Numbered from the stretch's first letter, positions 7,745-17,313 are shown. The stretch: DNA of 64,000 bases from Christiangramia flava JLT2011 (GCF_001951155.1 NZ_CP016359.1:2132001-2196000); one strand, 5' to 3'. Notes: generated from the letters alone by a model not told the origin. A program made the numbers and translations.

Positions 7745-7771
7745 TCCCGTTTGCCTCGATCTGAATCGGGA
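7745..7771 (-). promoter_or_regulatory. Candidate rplM leader hairpin
   Basis: Within the short rplM leader the transcript can pair TCCCG with CGGGA over a 17-base loop that itself can form CGAT/ATCG. This could be an L13 binding site, but one sequence cannot show conservation. Confidence 0.35.
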
Positions 7772-7782
7772 AAACAGGGGTG

Positions 7783-7813
7783 CAAATGTACAATTATAAA
7801 TTCATATAGCAAA
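7783..7813 (-). promoter_or_regulatory. Full-consensus promoter of the rplM operon
   Basis: Minus strand TTTG (7813-7810), exactly 19 bases, then TACATTTG (7790-7783), matching the Bacteroidetes primary sigma pattern TTTG-N19-TAnnTTTG. Drives rplM-rpsI-rpsB-tsf. Confidence 0.88.
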
Positions 7814-7896
7814 TAGGCGGTTCATTATTTTATTTTCGGCGGAAAAGACTGATAGCCATGACCTTTACCACTAATCGAAATTCTGCGAATGTTAAA

Positions 7897-7919
7897 GTCG
7901 AAAAACGGACAATTTCGAC
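7897..7919. promoter_or_regulatory. Inverted repeat in the divergent rplM/lipoprotein gap
   Basis: GTCGAAA, nine bases, TTTCGAC: a perfect 7-bp inverted repeat 84 bases upstream of the -7 element of the lipoprotein gene. Could be a regulator site. The rest of the 324-base gap (7711-8034) holds the two divergent promoters and no gene that I can see. Confidence 0.3.
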
Positions 7920-8002
7920 AATAAGCTATCGTTGAAATACATAAATATTCGTTTAACGTCAAATTAATTCTTAATAAAGTCATAAAATTCTACTTTATAT
8001 TC

Positions 8003-8010
8003 TAATTTTG
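8003..8010 (+). promoter_or_regulatory. Promoter -7 element of the lipocalin-like lipoprotein gene
   Basis: TAATTTTG matches TAnnTTTG, 24 bases upstream of ATG 8035. No TTTG is present at the expected upstream spacing. Confidence 0.65.
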
Positions 8011-8034
8011 CAATCCCCTAAATAGTAATGACTT

Positions 8035-8604
8035 ATGACTTTTAATGGAATGAAAAGCGCTGTCTGCGCACTGATGATCGGAAGTTTGGCGGTTTCCTGC
8101 TCCAAAGATTCCGAAGCGGTAATGACCGAAGAAATTAAAGTAAGCAACGCTACCGCAATCAACCGGGCAGACCTGATTGGTTCCTGGGATCTCACCAGGA
8201 TGCTGGCCGATGCTCCCGTAGATCTCGATGAAAACGGAACCAGCAGTGCCAACCTGCTCGATGAAACGAACTGTTTTAACACAATGAGCATAACATTTAA
8301 TAATGATGGTACGTTTAATAGTAATAACGCGACCATGACCTTCGAAGGTGGAACCACGGCAGATCGCTTTGAATGCATCGCCGATAGACAGGATAGCGGT
8401 TCCTGGGAAGTAAGCCAGGACACTTTGGTGCTCACCATGAAGATCAATGCGGATACTTTTACGCACAAAAAAGCATTAGATATGACATCCAATACCTTTA
8501 GTTTTGATGTCAATAAACTGGAGTCTGAACAATATGTAAACGATCCAGGCGATACTCAGGCTTCTGGAATACGAATTTTGGAGCTGGAATATACCCGAAG
8601 GTAA
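8035..8604 (+). CDS. Lipocalin-like lipoprotein
   Basis: A 189-residue predicted lipoprotein: a short signal peptide (residues 1-21) ends in LAVSC, a lipobox that would put the diacylglyceryl cysteine at residue 22. The mature part has the Bacteroidetes lipocalin-like pattern: GSWDLTRM near the front, then SITFNNDGTFNSN and DSGSWEVSQDTLVLTM, the strand-turn-strand repeats of a small beta barrel. Two cysteines (in ETNCFN and RFECIA) may form a disulfide. Probably anchored to the outer or inner membrane facing the periplasm. Its ligand is unknown. It is monocistronic, between its own promoter and a strong terminator. Confidence 0.8.
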   Translation: MTFNGMKSAVCALMIGSLAVSCSKDSEAVMTEEIKVSNATAINRADLIGSWDLTRMLADAPVDLDENGTSSANLLDETNCFNTMSITFNNDGTFNSNNATMTFEGGTTADRFECIADRQDSGSWEVSQDTLVLTMKINADTFTHKKALDMTSNTFSFDVNKLESEQYVNDPGDTQASGIRILELEYTRR

Positions 8605-8637
8605 TTGCAGTCCAATTGTAGTTTTTAGTGTTAGTTT

Positions 8638-8670
8638 TAAAAAACCCTGCTCCAAAAGCAGGGTTTTTTT
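8638..8670 (+). terminator. Intrinsic terminator after the lipoprotein gene
   Basis: AAACCCTGC / GCAGGGTTT stem, loop TCCAAAA, then a run of seven T. Confidence 0.92.
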
Positions 8671-8743
8671 ATGAATAGTGTAACACTGAAATTTTTTTAG
8701 CGTCCTTAAGGAGAACATCAATTTTAACCATCAATCATTATTT

Positions 8744-11392
8744 ATGTCTTCATCATCTCATCAGCTACTGGGAATGCTCTTGTCCTTTTTCTGCTTTTCA
8801 GCAATGGCCCAGGAAGAAAAAGAGGCCGATTCTACCGTCACCTACCCGAAACGCAGCTACACTACCACAACAGTCCAGGGCCTGGAACCTATTAAAATTG
8901 ACGGGTCTCTAAACGATCCTGCATGGGCAACGGTAGAATGGACCTCCGATTACGTGGAATGGGAGCCTGATAACGCAACACCGCCCACGCAGCAAACAAA
9001 AATGAAAGTGGTTTACGACGATAAGAACCTGTACCTGGCTTTTTATTGCCTGGAATCGAATCCTGAAAATATTATCCAGCGAATGGGAAGGAGAGATGAT
9101 TTTCCGGGTGACTGGATCGAGGTAAATATTGATAGTTACAACGACGATCGCACGGCTTTTTCCTTCACGACTTCGGTTAGCGGGGTGAAAGGCGACGAGT
9201 TTGTTTCCAATAATGGGAATAACTGGGATGTGAGCTGGAATCCTATATGGTACGTTAAAACAAGCATGGTAGCTGACGGTTGGGTTGCAGAATTGCGTAT
9301 TCCGCTTAGCCAGTTGCGCTTTGGAAATGATGCCGAACAGGTTTGGGGAATCCAGTCTACCCGAAGATATTTCAGTAAAGAAGAACGTTCTACCTGGCAG
9401 CCAATTCCAGCAAACCCTGCCGGTTGGGTAAGTTCCTTTGGAGAACTTCGCGGACTCAAAAACCTGAAACCACAGAAACAGTTGGAAATTCAGCCGTATG
9501 CGCTTGGGCGTTATTCCACGTATGAAAAAGAAAATGGCAATCCTTTTCGCGATGGGACTGATGGGAAGTTTTCCGCGGGACTGGACGCGAAGATCGGTGT
9601 AACCAATGACCTCACACTCGATCTCACTATTAATCCAGATTTTGGGCAGGTGGAAGCTGATCCCGGCGCAGTTTCCCTGGACGGTTTCGAGATCTTTTTC
9701 CAGGAAAGGCGACCCTTCTTTGTGGAAAATAAAAACATCTTCAATTTTAATTACTCCGGTGGGCAGGACAACCTGTTCTTTTCGCGTAGAATTGGAAGAG
9801 ACCCTCAGGGTTCGGCAGTAGGTCCCGGAACAGCGTACATTGATCAGCCCAATAATACGACCATTCTCGGTGCCGCAAAATTCAGCGGAAAGACCAAAAA
9901 TGGCTGGACGGTTGGCGTGCTGGAATCGGTTACTGCCAAGGAATATGCTGATGTGATCGCGGAAAACGGGCAGGAAGATGAAGTGCTCGTGGAGCCCCTC
10001 AGCAATTATTTTGTGGGTCGACTTCAAAAAGATTTCAATGACCGCAATAGCTATATCGGCGGCATGGTGACCGGAACACACCGGCAAATGCACGAAAATG
10101 TATCTTTTCTGCATACACAGGCCTATTCCGGCGGACTCGATTTTAAGCATAACTGGAAAGATCGTACCTATTATATTGAAGGGAATGTGGTGGGTAGCCA
10201 TGTTCGCGGAAGCAGAGAGGCCATCCTGAATACCCAAAATTCCATCGTGCACCTCTTTCAGCGTAGCGACGCGTCTCATGTTCAGGTCGATACGAGCCGC
10301 ACCTCGCTTAGCGGAACTGGCGGCCGTGTTGAATTCGGGAAAGGTGGTGGCGGAAACTGGCGATATTATGCCGGCGGAAACTGGTCTTCCCCGGAACTGG
10401 AACTGAACGACATTGGTTTTTTACGCCAGGCCGATCAGATTCAGCAATATGCCCGAGTGGTGAGGCTTTTCAATAAACCAACTTCTTGGTACCGAAGAAT
10501 GAATTTTGCCCTGGAGCAGTCTTCAGCTTTTGATTTTGAAGGAAACTATAACCGCATGATGTATGAAATGGTTGGGTTCCTGAACTATAAGAACAACTGG
10601 TGGAGCGAGTTCGGCGCGGCCCATAAACCGAGGATCTACGTGAACTCCTTTTTGCGCGGTGGTCCACGCTGGCGGTACAATGAAGAAAATTATTTCTATT
10701 TTTTCTCCGGAACAGACCGCAGGAAAAAAGCCAGTTTCGACCTGGGTTATGTTCATTCCGAAGGAAAACAGGATGCTTTTGACCTGAGGCGTTATGTTTT
10801 CAGGGCACGTTACCAACCCATCAATGCGTTGAGTATGTCACTCAACCTCGAATATGAAACCAATCCGAGTAAAACTCAGTATATCACAGAAAAAGCTTTT
10901 AATGGTATGCCGCGTTACATTCTTGGGAATATCGACCAGGAAACCTATAGCGCTACACTTCGGCTGAATTATAATATCAATCCTAACCTGACCATTCAGT
11001 ATTACGGGCAGCCGTTTATCTTTAAAGCCGATTATTCCGAACTCAATTACGTGAACGATGCAACGGCCAAAAACCTGGATCAGCGCGTAACCTGGTACAA
11101 GAATGACCAGATCCGGTTCGAGGATGACACCTATTATATCGATGAAAATCGCGATCAGAATATAGATTATACGGTGTCCAATCCAGATTTTGCATTCGTA
11201 CAGTTTCGTTCCAACCTCGTGGCGCGTTGGGAGTATATTCCAGGGAGTGAAATTTACCTGGTCTGGTCGCAGGGAATCACCGGTCTTGGGGATGTGAATA
11301 ACCGTTTTAGCGCGATCGTGGATAACCAGTTATTGAGGCAGCGCCCACAAAACACCTTTTTAATCAAGGCGACCTATCGATTTATTCTGTAG
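8744..11392 (+). CDS. DUF5916 outer-membrane protein with CBM9-like N-terminal domain
   Basis: An 882-residue exported protein. A signal peptide (residues 1-22, ending in SAMAQ) is followed by a carbohydrate-binding CBM9-like domain (about 40-220; KIDGSLNDPAWATVEW and WIEVNIDSYNDDRTAFSF are its marks). The remaining 600 residues are alternating amphipathic strands rich in Tyr and Trp, ending in a terminal aromatic strand FLIKATYRFIL, as in outer-membrane barrels; this is the DUF5916 region (DLTINPDFGQVEADPG, FFQERRPFFVENKNIF). Members are thought to act at the outer membrane, perhaps in glycan or peptide handling; no substrate is established. Single gene, no clear consensus promoter. Confidence 0.88.
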   Translation: MSSSSHQLLGMLLSFFCFSAMAQEEKEADSTVTYPKRSYTTTTVQGLEPIKIDGSLNDPAWATVEWTSDYVEWEPDNATPPTQQTKMKVVYDDKNLYLAFYCLESNPENIIQRMGRRDDFPGDWIEVNIDSYNDDRTAFSFTTSVSGVKGDEFVSNNGNNWDVSWNPIWYVKTSMVADGWVAELRIPLSQLRFGNDAEQVWGIQSTRRYFSKEERSTWQPIPANPAGWVSSFGELRGLKNLKPQKQLEIQPYALGRYSTYEKENGNPFRDGTDGKFSAGLDAKIGVTNDLTLDLTINPDFGQVEADPGAVSLDGFEIFFQERRPFFVENKNIFNFNYSGGQDNLFFSRRIGRDPQGSAVGPGTAYIDQPNNTTILGAAKFSGKTKNGWTVGVLESVTAKEYADVIAENGQEDEVLVEPLSNYFVGRLQKDFNDRNSYIGGMVTGTHRQMHENVSFLHTQAYSGGLDFKHNWKDRTYYIEGNVVGSHVRGSREAILNTQNSIVHLFQRSDASHVQVDTSRTSLSGTGGRVEFGKGGGGNWRYYAGGNWSSPELELNDIGFLRQADQIQQYARVVRLFNKPTSWYRRMNFALEQSSAFDFEGNYNRMMYEMVGFLNYKNNWWSEFGAAHKPRIYVNSFLRGGPRWRYNEENYFYFFSGTDRRKKASFDLGYVHSEGKQDAFDLRRYVFRARYQPINALSMSLNLEYETNPSKTQYITEKAFNGMPRYILGNIDQETYSATLRLNYNINPNLTIQYYGQPFIFKADYSELNYVNDATAKNLDQRVTWYKNDQIRFEDDTYYIDENRDQNIDYTVSNPDFAFVQFRSNLVARWEYIPGSEIYLVWSQGITGLGDVNNRFSAIVDNQLLRQRPQNTFLIKATYRFIL

Positions 11393-11429
11393 GAAATTCG
11401 CTGTTTTTATAGAAGTATTTTTTGTCATC

Positions 11430-11996
11430 TTAGGTAATTTCCCGGTAAACTTTACAAGGATTGCCAAACGCGATCACGTTTGCCGGGATATTCCTGGTGA
11501 CCACGCTTCCGGCGCCAATTACCACATTATCGCCAATCGTTACATCTGGATTGATGACCGTGTTGCCTCCAATCCATACATTATTGCCAATCTTGATAGG
11601 TTTTGCATATTCCCAAAGCTCGTTGCGTTTCTCATGGTGAATGGGGTGGCCGGCCGTATATAACTGCACATTCGGGCCAAGCATCACGTTGTCGCCTATT
11701 TTTACCGATGCGCAGTCCAGTACGGTCATGTTGTAATTAGAGTAAAAATTTCTTCCAATCTCTATATTGTAACCATAATCGCAGCGGAAGGGAGGTTCGA
11801 AATAAAAGTTTTTACCGGTTTTTCCGAGTAGCTTCTTCAGGATTTCGTTGCGTTCGCGAATTTCTGAAGGTGGTAAATTGTTAAACTGAAATAGCAGTTC
11901 CTTGGCGAATTGCCTTTCTTTAAAAAGTTCTTCGCCTTTGCGGCCAACCGCGATATAAGCTTCGCCTGCCAGCATCTTTTCTTTTTCAGTTTTCAT
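11430..11996 (-). CDS. maa: Maltose/galactoside-type O-acetyltransferase
   Basis: A 188-residue left-handed beta-helix acetyltransferase. The N-terminal Mac domain (EKEKMLAGEAYIA and the LFQFNNLPPSE region) is followed by hexapeptide repeats; the catalytic histidine lies in YTAGHPIH, and GNNVWIGGNTVINP plus GAGSVVTRNIP form the acetyl-CoA site. It transfers acetyl from acetyl-CoA to a sugar hydroxyl; maltose or galactosides are family substrates, the real one here is unknown. It starts 9 bases after the polA stop, so it probably sits at the end of a polA transcript. Confidence 0.87.
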   Translation of the reverse strand: MKTEKEKMLAGEAYIAVGRKGEELFKERQFAKELLFQFNNLPPSEIRERNEILKKLLGKTGKNFYFEPPFRCDYGYNIEIGRNFYSNYNMTVLDCASVKIGDNVMLGPNVQLYTAGHPIHHEKRNELWEYAKPIKIGNNVWIGGNTVINPDVTIGDNVVIGAGSVVTRNIPANVIAFGNPCKVYREIT

Positions 11997-12005
11997 GCGG
12001 AAATT

Positions 12006-14834
12006 TTAATGTGCCTCCAGCCAGTTTTGGCCAATACCAAGGTCAACTTCCAGTGGAACCGATAATTTGTAGGCGTTCTCCATTTCGGTTTTGATCATTT
12101 TCTGAACTTTTTCCAGTTCGTCCTTGTGCGCGTCGAAAACCAGTTCATCATGCACCTGAAGCAGCATTCTGGTTTTGTATTGCTCTTCTTCCAGTTTGTT
12201 GTGAATGTTGATCATCGCCAGCTTGATGATATCTGCTGCGCTACCCTGGATCGGGGCGTTTACCGCGTTTCTTTCCGCAGCACCGCGTACCACGGCATTC
12301 CTGGAATTGATGTCTTTAAGATACCGCCTTCTCCCGAGCACGGTAGAAACATACCCGTTTTCCCGGGCGAACGCTACCTGGTCGCCGATGAAATTGCTCA
12401 ATTTCGGGTAGGTTTTATAATAAGTGTCGATCAGTTCCTTGGCCTCGCTGCGGGAAAGAGACGTCTGGTTGCTGAGCCCGAAGGCTGAAACCCCGTAAAT
12501 GATCCCGAAATTGACTGTTTTGGCGTTGCTTCTTTGCTCGCGTGTCACCTCCTCGATAGGAACGTTAAATACTTTGGCGGCCGTGGAAGCGTGAATATCT
12601 ACGCCGTCCTGAAAGGCCTTGATCATGTTTTCCTCTTCACTTAGCGCTGCGATGATCCGTAGTTCGATCTGGGAATAATCGGCAGCCAGCAGCACAAAAT
12701 TTTCATCTCTTGGCACAAATGCCTTCCGAACCTGTCGCCCTCTTTCGGTTCGAATTGGGATGTTCTGAAGGTTTGGGTTGTTGGAACTCAATCTTCCGGT
12801 AGCGGCAATGGTTTGTACATAATCGGTGTGCACCCTGCCGGTAGTTTTTTCAACCTGCGACGGCAACGCGTCTACATAGGTGTTCTGTAGTTTAACCAGT
12901 CCGCGGTAATCCAGAACATCCTGGATAATTTCATGTTTATCAGCGATCGCAGATAACACATCTTCACTGGTGGAATACTGGCCGGTTTTGGTCTTTTTGG
13001 GTTTGTTGACCAGCGCCATTTTTTCAAAGAGGATGATTCCCAGTTGTTTCGGAGAGCTGATTAGAAATTCCTCGCCTGCATGCTGGTAAATATTTTTTTC
13101 CAGTTGCTGAATATCGCTGCTTAAGGCTTCGGAAAGCGATTTCAGGTACACTTCGTCCAGTTTGATGCCTTCCAGCTCCATATCTGCCAGCACCCTGACC
13201 AACGGAATTTCAATATCCTCAAATAAAGATTTGGTTTCAGCTTCTTCCAGTTCTTTGCCGAAAAAGTTCTTCAGCTGAAACGTGATGTCGGCATCTTCCA
13301 CGGCGTATTCTGTTTGTTTGGAAAGCTCCACATCGCGCATCGTGCCTTGGTTTTTCCCTTTTTTACCGATCAGTTCCGTGATGGGTTGCGGGGAATAGTT
13401 CAGGTAGGTTTCAGCCAGCACGTCCATGTTATGGCGCATATCAGGATTGATCAGGTAATGCGCGATCATCGTATCAAATAAAGGTCCTTTTAATTTGACT
13501 TTGTACTTGTCGAGAACCTTAATGTCATATTTTAAATTCTGACCGATCTTCTCAATTGCTTTATTCTCAAAAAATGGCCGTAATTCCTCGATGAGCTTCT
13601 GAGCTTCCTTTTGATCTTCCGGAAACGGCAGGTAAAAGCCCTTGCCGGAATCCCATGAAAATGCGATCCCTACCAGCTCGGCTTCCAGCGGATTGATACT
13701 GGTGGTTTCTGTGTCAAAACACACGCTTTCCTGAAGCATTAATTTCTCCAGGAAAAGTTTCTTGGCAAGCCCGGTTTCGATGCTTTGATAAACGTGCGGC
13801 GTATCAGTAAGTGATTTCCTGGAATCTGTTCGTTCAATTTGCCCGCCATCCGAATCAAATAACGAAAACTGTCCTGCGCCGGCTACGGTTACAGCGGCTT
13901 TTTTTGCGGAAGGAGAGTTCGTAACCTGCGTTTGCGGCTGATCGTCCTCGCCGCTGAACAACTTGATGAACTGGTCTTTCAATCTTCGGAATTCCAGTTC
14001 GTCAAAGATCTCCTGAACTTTCTGGCCATCGGGCATCGAAAGCTCAAAATCTTCCTCGTGAAATTGCACATCACAATCGGTAAAGATGCGGGCAAGTTTT
14101 TTGGAAAGTCGGCCCAACTCCGCGTTTTCTATGACTTTCTCCTTCATTTTGCCTTTCAGTTGATCGGTATTTTCCAGGAGTCCTTCCATGCTTCCGAATT
14201 GCTTGAGGAATTTTTTGGCTGTTTTCTCGCCAACACCGGGAAGCCCGGGGATATTGTCTACCGAGTCGCCCATCATTCCGAGGAAATCGATCACCTGTTC
14301 CGGTCTTTCTACCTCAAATTTCTTCTGCACTTCGGGAATTCCCCAGATCTCGATGCCGTTACCCATTCTGGCGGGGCGGTACATAAAGATATTTTCAGAA
14401 ACCAGCTGGGCAAAATCCTTATCAGGGGTCACCATAAAGACCTGGTAATTTTGTTTTTCGGCCTGTTTCGCAAGGGTCCCGATGATATCATCGGCTTCCA
14501 TTCCGGCGCACTCGATCACCGGGATGTGCATGGCGCGCAGAATATCCTGTATGATCGGGATGGAAAGCTGGATGGGTTCCGGTGTTTCGTCGCGATTCGC
14601 TTTATAATCAGAAAACATCTCGGTCCTGGCCTCGCTGCCGTCCTTATCAAAACACACTGCCAGGTGATCTGGTTTTTCGCGGCGAATCACATCAAAAAGT
14701 GAATTGGTGAAGCCCATGATCGCCGAGGTGTTGAAACCTTTGGAGTTGATCCTGGGATTTTTGATAAAAGCGTAATATCCGCGGAAAATGAGAGCGTATG
14801 CGTCGAGTAAGAACAGGCGTTTTTTATCTGCCAT
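12006..14834 (-). CDS. polA: DNA polymerase I
   Basis: A 942-residue family A polymerase with all three activities. The N-terminal 5'-3' exonuclease (about 1-290) shows LLDAYALIFRGYYAF, AGMEADDIIGTLA and GDSVDNIPGLPGVGEKTA. The proofreading domain (about 350-540) keeps its metal-binding residues: FDTETT, NLKYD and YAVEDAD. The polymerase domain has motif A DYSQIELRI, motif B RSNAKTVNFGIIYG and motif C QVHDEL. It fills gaps in repair and removes RNA primers. Many Bacteria have lost the proofreading residues; here they are intact. A short linker around 300-345 is rich in Gln, Ala and Ser. The gene maa follows closely. Confidence 0.97.
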   Translation of the reverse strand: MADKKRLFLLDAYALIFRGYYAFIKNPRINSKGFNTSAIMGFTNSLFDVIRREKPDHLAVCFDKDGSEARTEMFSDYKANRDETPEPIQLSIPIIQDILRAMHIPVIECAGMEADDIIGTLAKQAEKQNYQVFMVTPDKDFAQLVSENIFMYRPARMGNGIEIWGIPEVQKKFEVERPEQVIDFLGMMGDSVDNIPGLPGVGEKTAKKFLKQFGSMEGLLENTDQLKGKMKEKVIENAELGRLSKKLARIFTDCDVQFHEEDFELSMPDGQKVQEIFDELEFRRLKDQFIKLFSGEDDQPQTQVTNSPSAKKAAVTVAGAGQFSLFDSDGGQIERTDSRKSLTDTPHVYQSIETGLAKKLFLEKLMLQESVCFDTETTSINPLEAELVGIAFSWDSGKGFYLPFPEDQKEAQKLIEELRPFFENKAIEKIGQNLKYDIKVLDKYKVKLKGPLFDTMIAHYLINPDMRHNMDVLAETYLNYSPQPITELIGKKGKNQGTMRDVELSKQTEYAVEDADITFQLKNFFGKELEEAETKSLFEDIEIPLVRVLADMELEGIKLDEVYLKSLSEALSSDIQQLEKNIYQHAGEEFLISSPKQLGIILFEKMALVNKPKKTKTGQYSTSEDVLSAIADKHEIIQDVLDYRGLVKLQNTYVDALPSQVEKTTGRVHTDYVQTIAATGRLSSNNPNLQNIPIRTERGRQVRKAFVPRDENFVLLAADYSQIELRIIAALSEEENMIKAFQDGVDIHASTAAKVFNVPIEEVTREQRSNAKTVNFGIIYGVSAFGLSNQTSLSRSEAKELIDTYYKTYPKLSNFIGDQVAFARENGYVSTVLGRRRYLKDINSRNAVVRGAAERNAVNAPIQGSAADIIKLAMINIHNKLEEEQYKTRMLLQVHDELVFDAHKDELEKVQKMIKTEMENAYKLSVPLEVDLGIGQNWLEAH

Positions 14835-14867
14835 TTCGAGATTTTAAAGTTGGAAATTCAATTCTTT

Positions 14868-14875
14868 CAAAACTA
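14868..14875 (-). promoter_or_regulatory. Promoter -7 element of polA
   Basis: Minus-strand TAGTTTTG matches TAnnTTTG, 33 bases upstream of the polA ATG. No TTTG at the usual upstream distance. Confidence 0.55.
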
Positions 14876-14907
14876 CGAAGATTTAATTGTTCTCCGGTAG
14901 CGATTTT

Positions 14908-15882
14908 TTACTTAGTGTAGAATTTGCTGGGGTTGTTCGTTACTTCGTCATGCTGAAATTTGGCGTAACTGAAGCCTTCGTGGATGCAGTAAGAACCAAT
15001 TTCTCCTTTTTTGTTCATCGCTACAAAAGCTACCTGGAAATCCTGGTAATTGGTGTTTTTAGCGACAATTCTGTTTACTGCTTCTTCACAGGCTTCCTGC
15101 GGAGTTTTTCCCTGGCGCATCAACTCCACGATCAGGAAAGAGCCCACGCTCTTCATGACTGCTTCCCCCATCCCGGTTGCAACTGCGCCACCAATTTCAT
15201 TATCGAGGAAAAGCCCGGCGCCAATAATAGGGGAATCCCCAACCCGGCCATTCATTTTATAGGCAAGACCAGAAGTGGTGCAGGCCCCGGCAATATCACC
15301 CTTTTCGTCCATGCACAACATCCCGATGGTGTCGTGGTTTTCAATATTGATGATCGGTTTGTAATTTTTATGCTCTAACCATTCTTTCCAGGCTTTTTCA
15401 GATTCTTCAGTGAGCAATTCCTGTTTTTTGAAACCCTGCTGAATCGCAAACTGCAAAGCACCTTCCCCGGCCAGCATCACATGTGGCGTTTCTTCCATGA
15501 CTTTCCGCGCTACCGAAACCGGGTGCTCAATATGGTGCAGGTACACCACCGAACCGGCATCACCGGCCGGAGACATGATACAGGCGTCAAGGGTCACGTT
15601 GCCATCGCGGTCTGGAGCACCTCCGTTCCCAACAGTTGTGTTCTTCAGGTTGGCTTCTTCCACCATGACTCCCTGTTCCACAGCATCAAGAGCACTGGAT
15701 CCTGTGCTTAAAAATTCACCGGCTTTTTTTACCGCATTCTGAAAATTCCACGTAGCCACCGCTACAGGATAAGTAGTACTTTGCATAGTATTTTGTAAAA
15801 GAGATTGTGCGAGCAAGTCACCGGAAACTGAGATTCCGAGGCCGGCCACTCCCGCTGATTTTAGGAAATTTCTTCTTTTCAT
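14908..15882 (-). CDS. N4-(beta-N-acetylglucosaminyl)-L-asparaginase (glycosylasparaginase)
   Basis: A 324-residue Ntn-hydrolase that splits the bond between GlcNAc and asparagine in N-glycopeptides. The autocleavage site is HDTIGM, with the nucleophile T185 becoming the N-terminus of the beta chain; GNGGAPDRDGNVTLDA and the GRVGDSPIIGAGLF segment are also typical. A twin-arginine signal peptide (MKRRNFLKSAG, cleavage after about residue 25) predicts folded export to the periplasm, as in the Flavobacterium enzyme. It points to use of glycoprotein-derived sugars. The preceding upstream sequence holds TAATTTAG, a near-consensus -7 element at 15911-15918. Confidence 0.92.
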   Translation of the reverse strand: MKRRNFLKSAGVAGLGISVSGDLLAQSLLQNTMQSTTYPVAVATWNFQNAVKKAGEFLSTGSSALDAVEQGVMVEEANLKNTTVGNGGAPDRDGNVTLDACIMSPAGDAGSVVYLHHIEHPVSVARKVMEETPHVMLAGEGALQFAIQQGFKKQELLTEESEKAWKEWLEHKNYKPIINIENHDTIGMLCMDEKGDIAGACTTSGLAYKMNGRVGDSPIIGAGLFLDNEIGGAVATGMGEAVMKSVGSFLIVELMRQGKTPQEACEEAVNRIVAKNTNYQDFQVAFVAMNKKGEIGSYCIHEGFSYAKFQHDEVTNNPSKFYTK

Positions 15883-15991
15883 TGTAAAATTTAAGCTTCG
15901 ATAGGTTTTCTAAATTACTAAAATTGTCACTGGCCTGGAGTTATTGCCATAAAATAACGGGAAATTAACCTTAAAAGACTGGGAATGAATT

Positions 15992-15999
15992 TATCTTCG
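15992..15999 (+). promoter_or_regulatory. Promoter -7 element of the metallophosphoesterase gene
   Basis: TATCTTCG, one base from TAnnTTTG, 16 bases upstream of ATG 16016. The same variant precedes wza. Confidence 0.5.
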
Positions 16000-16015
16000 C
16001 ATAAAAAATTGTTTC

Positions 16016-17239
16016 ATGCGCTGGATCATTCTCATCCTTCTGTACCTCCTTGTTGATATTTATGCTTACCAGGCCTTTAGAATCTTTACTAGAAATGGCT
16101 GGTTCGGCATTGCCTATTTTGCAGTCTCGGCCCTGGTGATCGCTAATCTTTTTTACCAGTTCAATCAGCCTGCACCATACGACGGACTGGGCGGAGGTCG
16201 CGGGTATGCTATCGGGATTTTCCTGGCATTTTTTGTTTCCAAATTGTTGGTGGCGATATTGATGCTTGGGGAAGATGTTGTGCGCGTGCCTTTTGCCGGT
16301 ATTCAGAAACTTTTTGGTTCTTCGGAAAACTTCAGTCTGCCGTCCCGCAGGAAATTTTTGGGAACGCTGGCGCTGGGAATCGCAGCAATTCCTTTTGCCG
16401 GATTTTTATACGGGATGTTCCGCGGAAGATATAATTTCCGGGTGCTGAATTACACGCTGTATTTCGAAGATCTTCCAGACGCTTTTGACGGTTACCGAAT
16501 CACCCAGATTAGTGATATTCACAGCGGAAGTTTTGATCATGAAGAGAAGATTCGATACGGGGTGAACCTGATCAAGGAACAGGATACCGATCTTATTGTC
16601 TTCACCGGGGATCTGGTAAATAATATTGCCGATGAAATGGAGAACTGGAAAGGCTTGTTTTCTGAAATTTCAGCAAAAGACGGTGTGTATTCCATCCTCG
16701 GGAACCATGATTATGGCGATTATCATCAGTGGTCCAGCGACCAGGCAAAAGCTGAAAATCTTCAGAAGTTAAAAGATACGCACGGGCAAATGGGCTGGAA
16801 TTTACTGTTAAACGAGCATCGTTACCTGGAAAAGAACGGCCAGCGAATTGCGCTGGTAGGAGTAGAGAACTGGGGTGCCGGATTCAAGCAGGTTGGAGAC
16901 CTGGCAAAGGCAGAACAGGGCGTCGCGGCGAATGATTTCAAGATTCTGTTGAGTCATGATCCTTCCCACTGGAACGAGCAGGTTAAAAATCATAATAATA
17001 AGTACCATTTAACCATGAGCGGTCATACCCACGGGATGCAGTTCGGGATTGAAATTCCTGGGTGGATCAAGTGGAGTCCCGTGAAATACCGGTACAAGCA
17101 GTGGGCGGGGATTTACGAGCACAACGGGCGGTACATCAATGTGAATCGCGGCTTCGGATTTCTGGCTTACCCGGGCAGGGTTGGAATTTGGCCGGAAGTA
17201 AGTGTGATCGAGTTGAAAAAAGGCCCGAACCCTGCATAA
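16016..17239 (+). CDS. Membrane-anchored metallophosphoesterase
   Basis: A 407-residue protein. The N-terminal 140 residues contain about four hydrophobic segments (ILILLYLLVDIYAYQAF, then stretches near 25-50, 65-85 and 108-130). The C-terminal calcineurin-like domain (about 155-395) holds the dinuclear metal motifs: QISDIHSG, TGDLVNN, LGNHDYGDY, LSHDPSHW and SGHTHGMQFG. It resembles YkuE/YaeI-type phosphoesterases, some of which act on UDP-diacylglucosamine-like or other phosphodiester substrates; the substrate here is unknown. The thioredoxin-like gene begins about 75 bases after its stop on the same strand. Confidence 0.9.
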   Translation: MRWIILILLYLLVDIYAYQAFRIFTRNGWFGIAYFAVSALVIANLFYQFNQPAPYDGLGGGRGYAIGIFLAFFVSKLLVAILMLGEDVVRVPFAGIQKLFGSSENFSLPSRRKFLGTLALGIAAIPFAGFLYGMFRGRYNFRVLNYTLYFEDLPDAFDGYRITQISDIHSGSFDHEEKIRYGVNLIKEQDTDLIVFTGDLVNNIADEMENWKGLFSEISAKDGVYSILGNHDYGDYHQWSSDQAKAENLQKLKDTHGQMGWNLLLNEHRYLEKNGQRIALVGVENWGAGFKQVGDLAKAEQGVAANDFKILLSHDPSHWNEQVKNHNNKYHLTMSGHTHGMQFGIEIPGWIKWSPVKYRYKQWAGIYEHNGRYINVNRGFGFLAYPGRVGIWPEVSVIELKKGPNPA

Positions 17240-17313
17240 TTAGCAGAATTTGCTATATTTGATTAAACAGGCAGCAGCTCTTCCAAACTCCTGTCTCTAT
17301 AAATGGATGAAGT

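Noticed and set aside
8909..10279. A 456-codon open frame antisense to the DUF5916 gene
   Set aside because: It lies entirely inside a well-supported gene on the other strand, has no recognisable domain and no promoter; such long shadows are common opposite Tyr/Trp-rich barrel genes.
13932..14702. A 256-codon plus-strand frame opposite polA
   Set aside because: Antisense shadow of the conserved 5'-3' exonuclease domain, without motifs or promoter.
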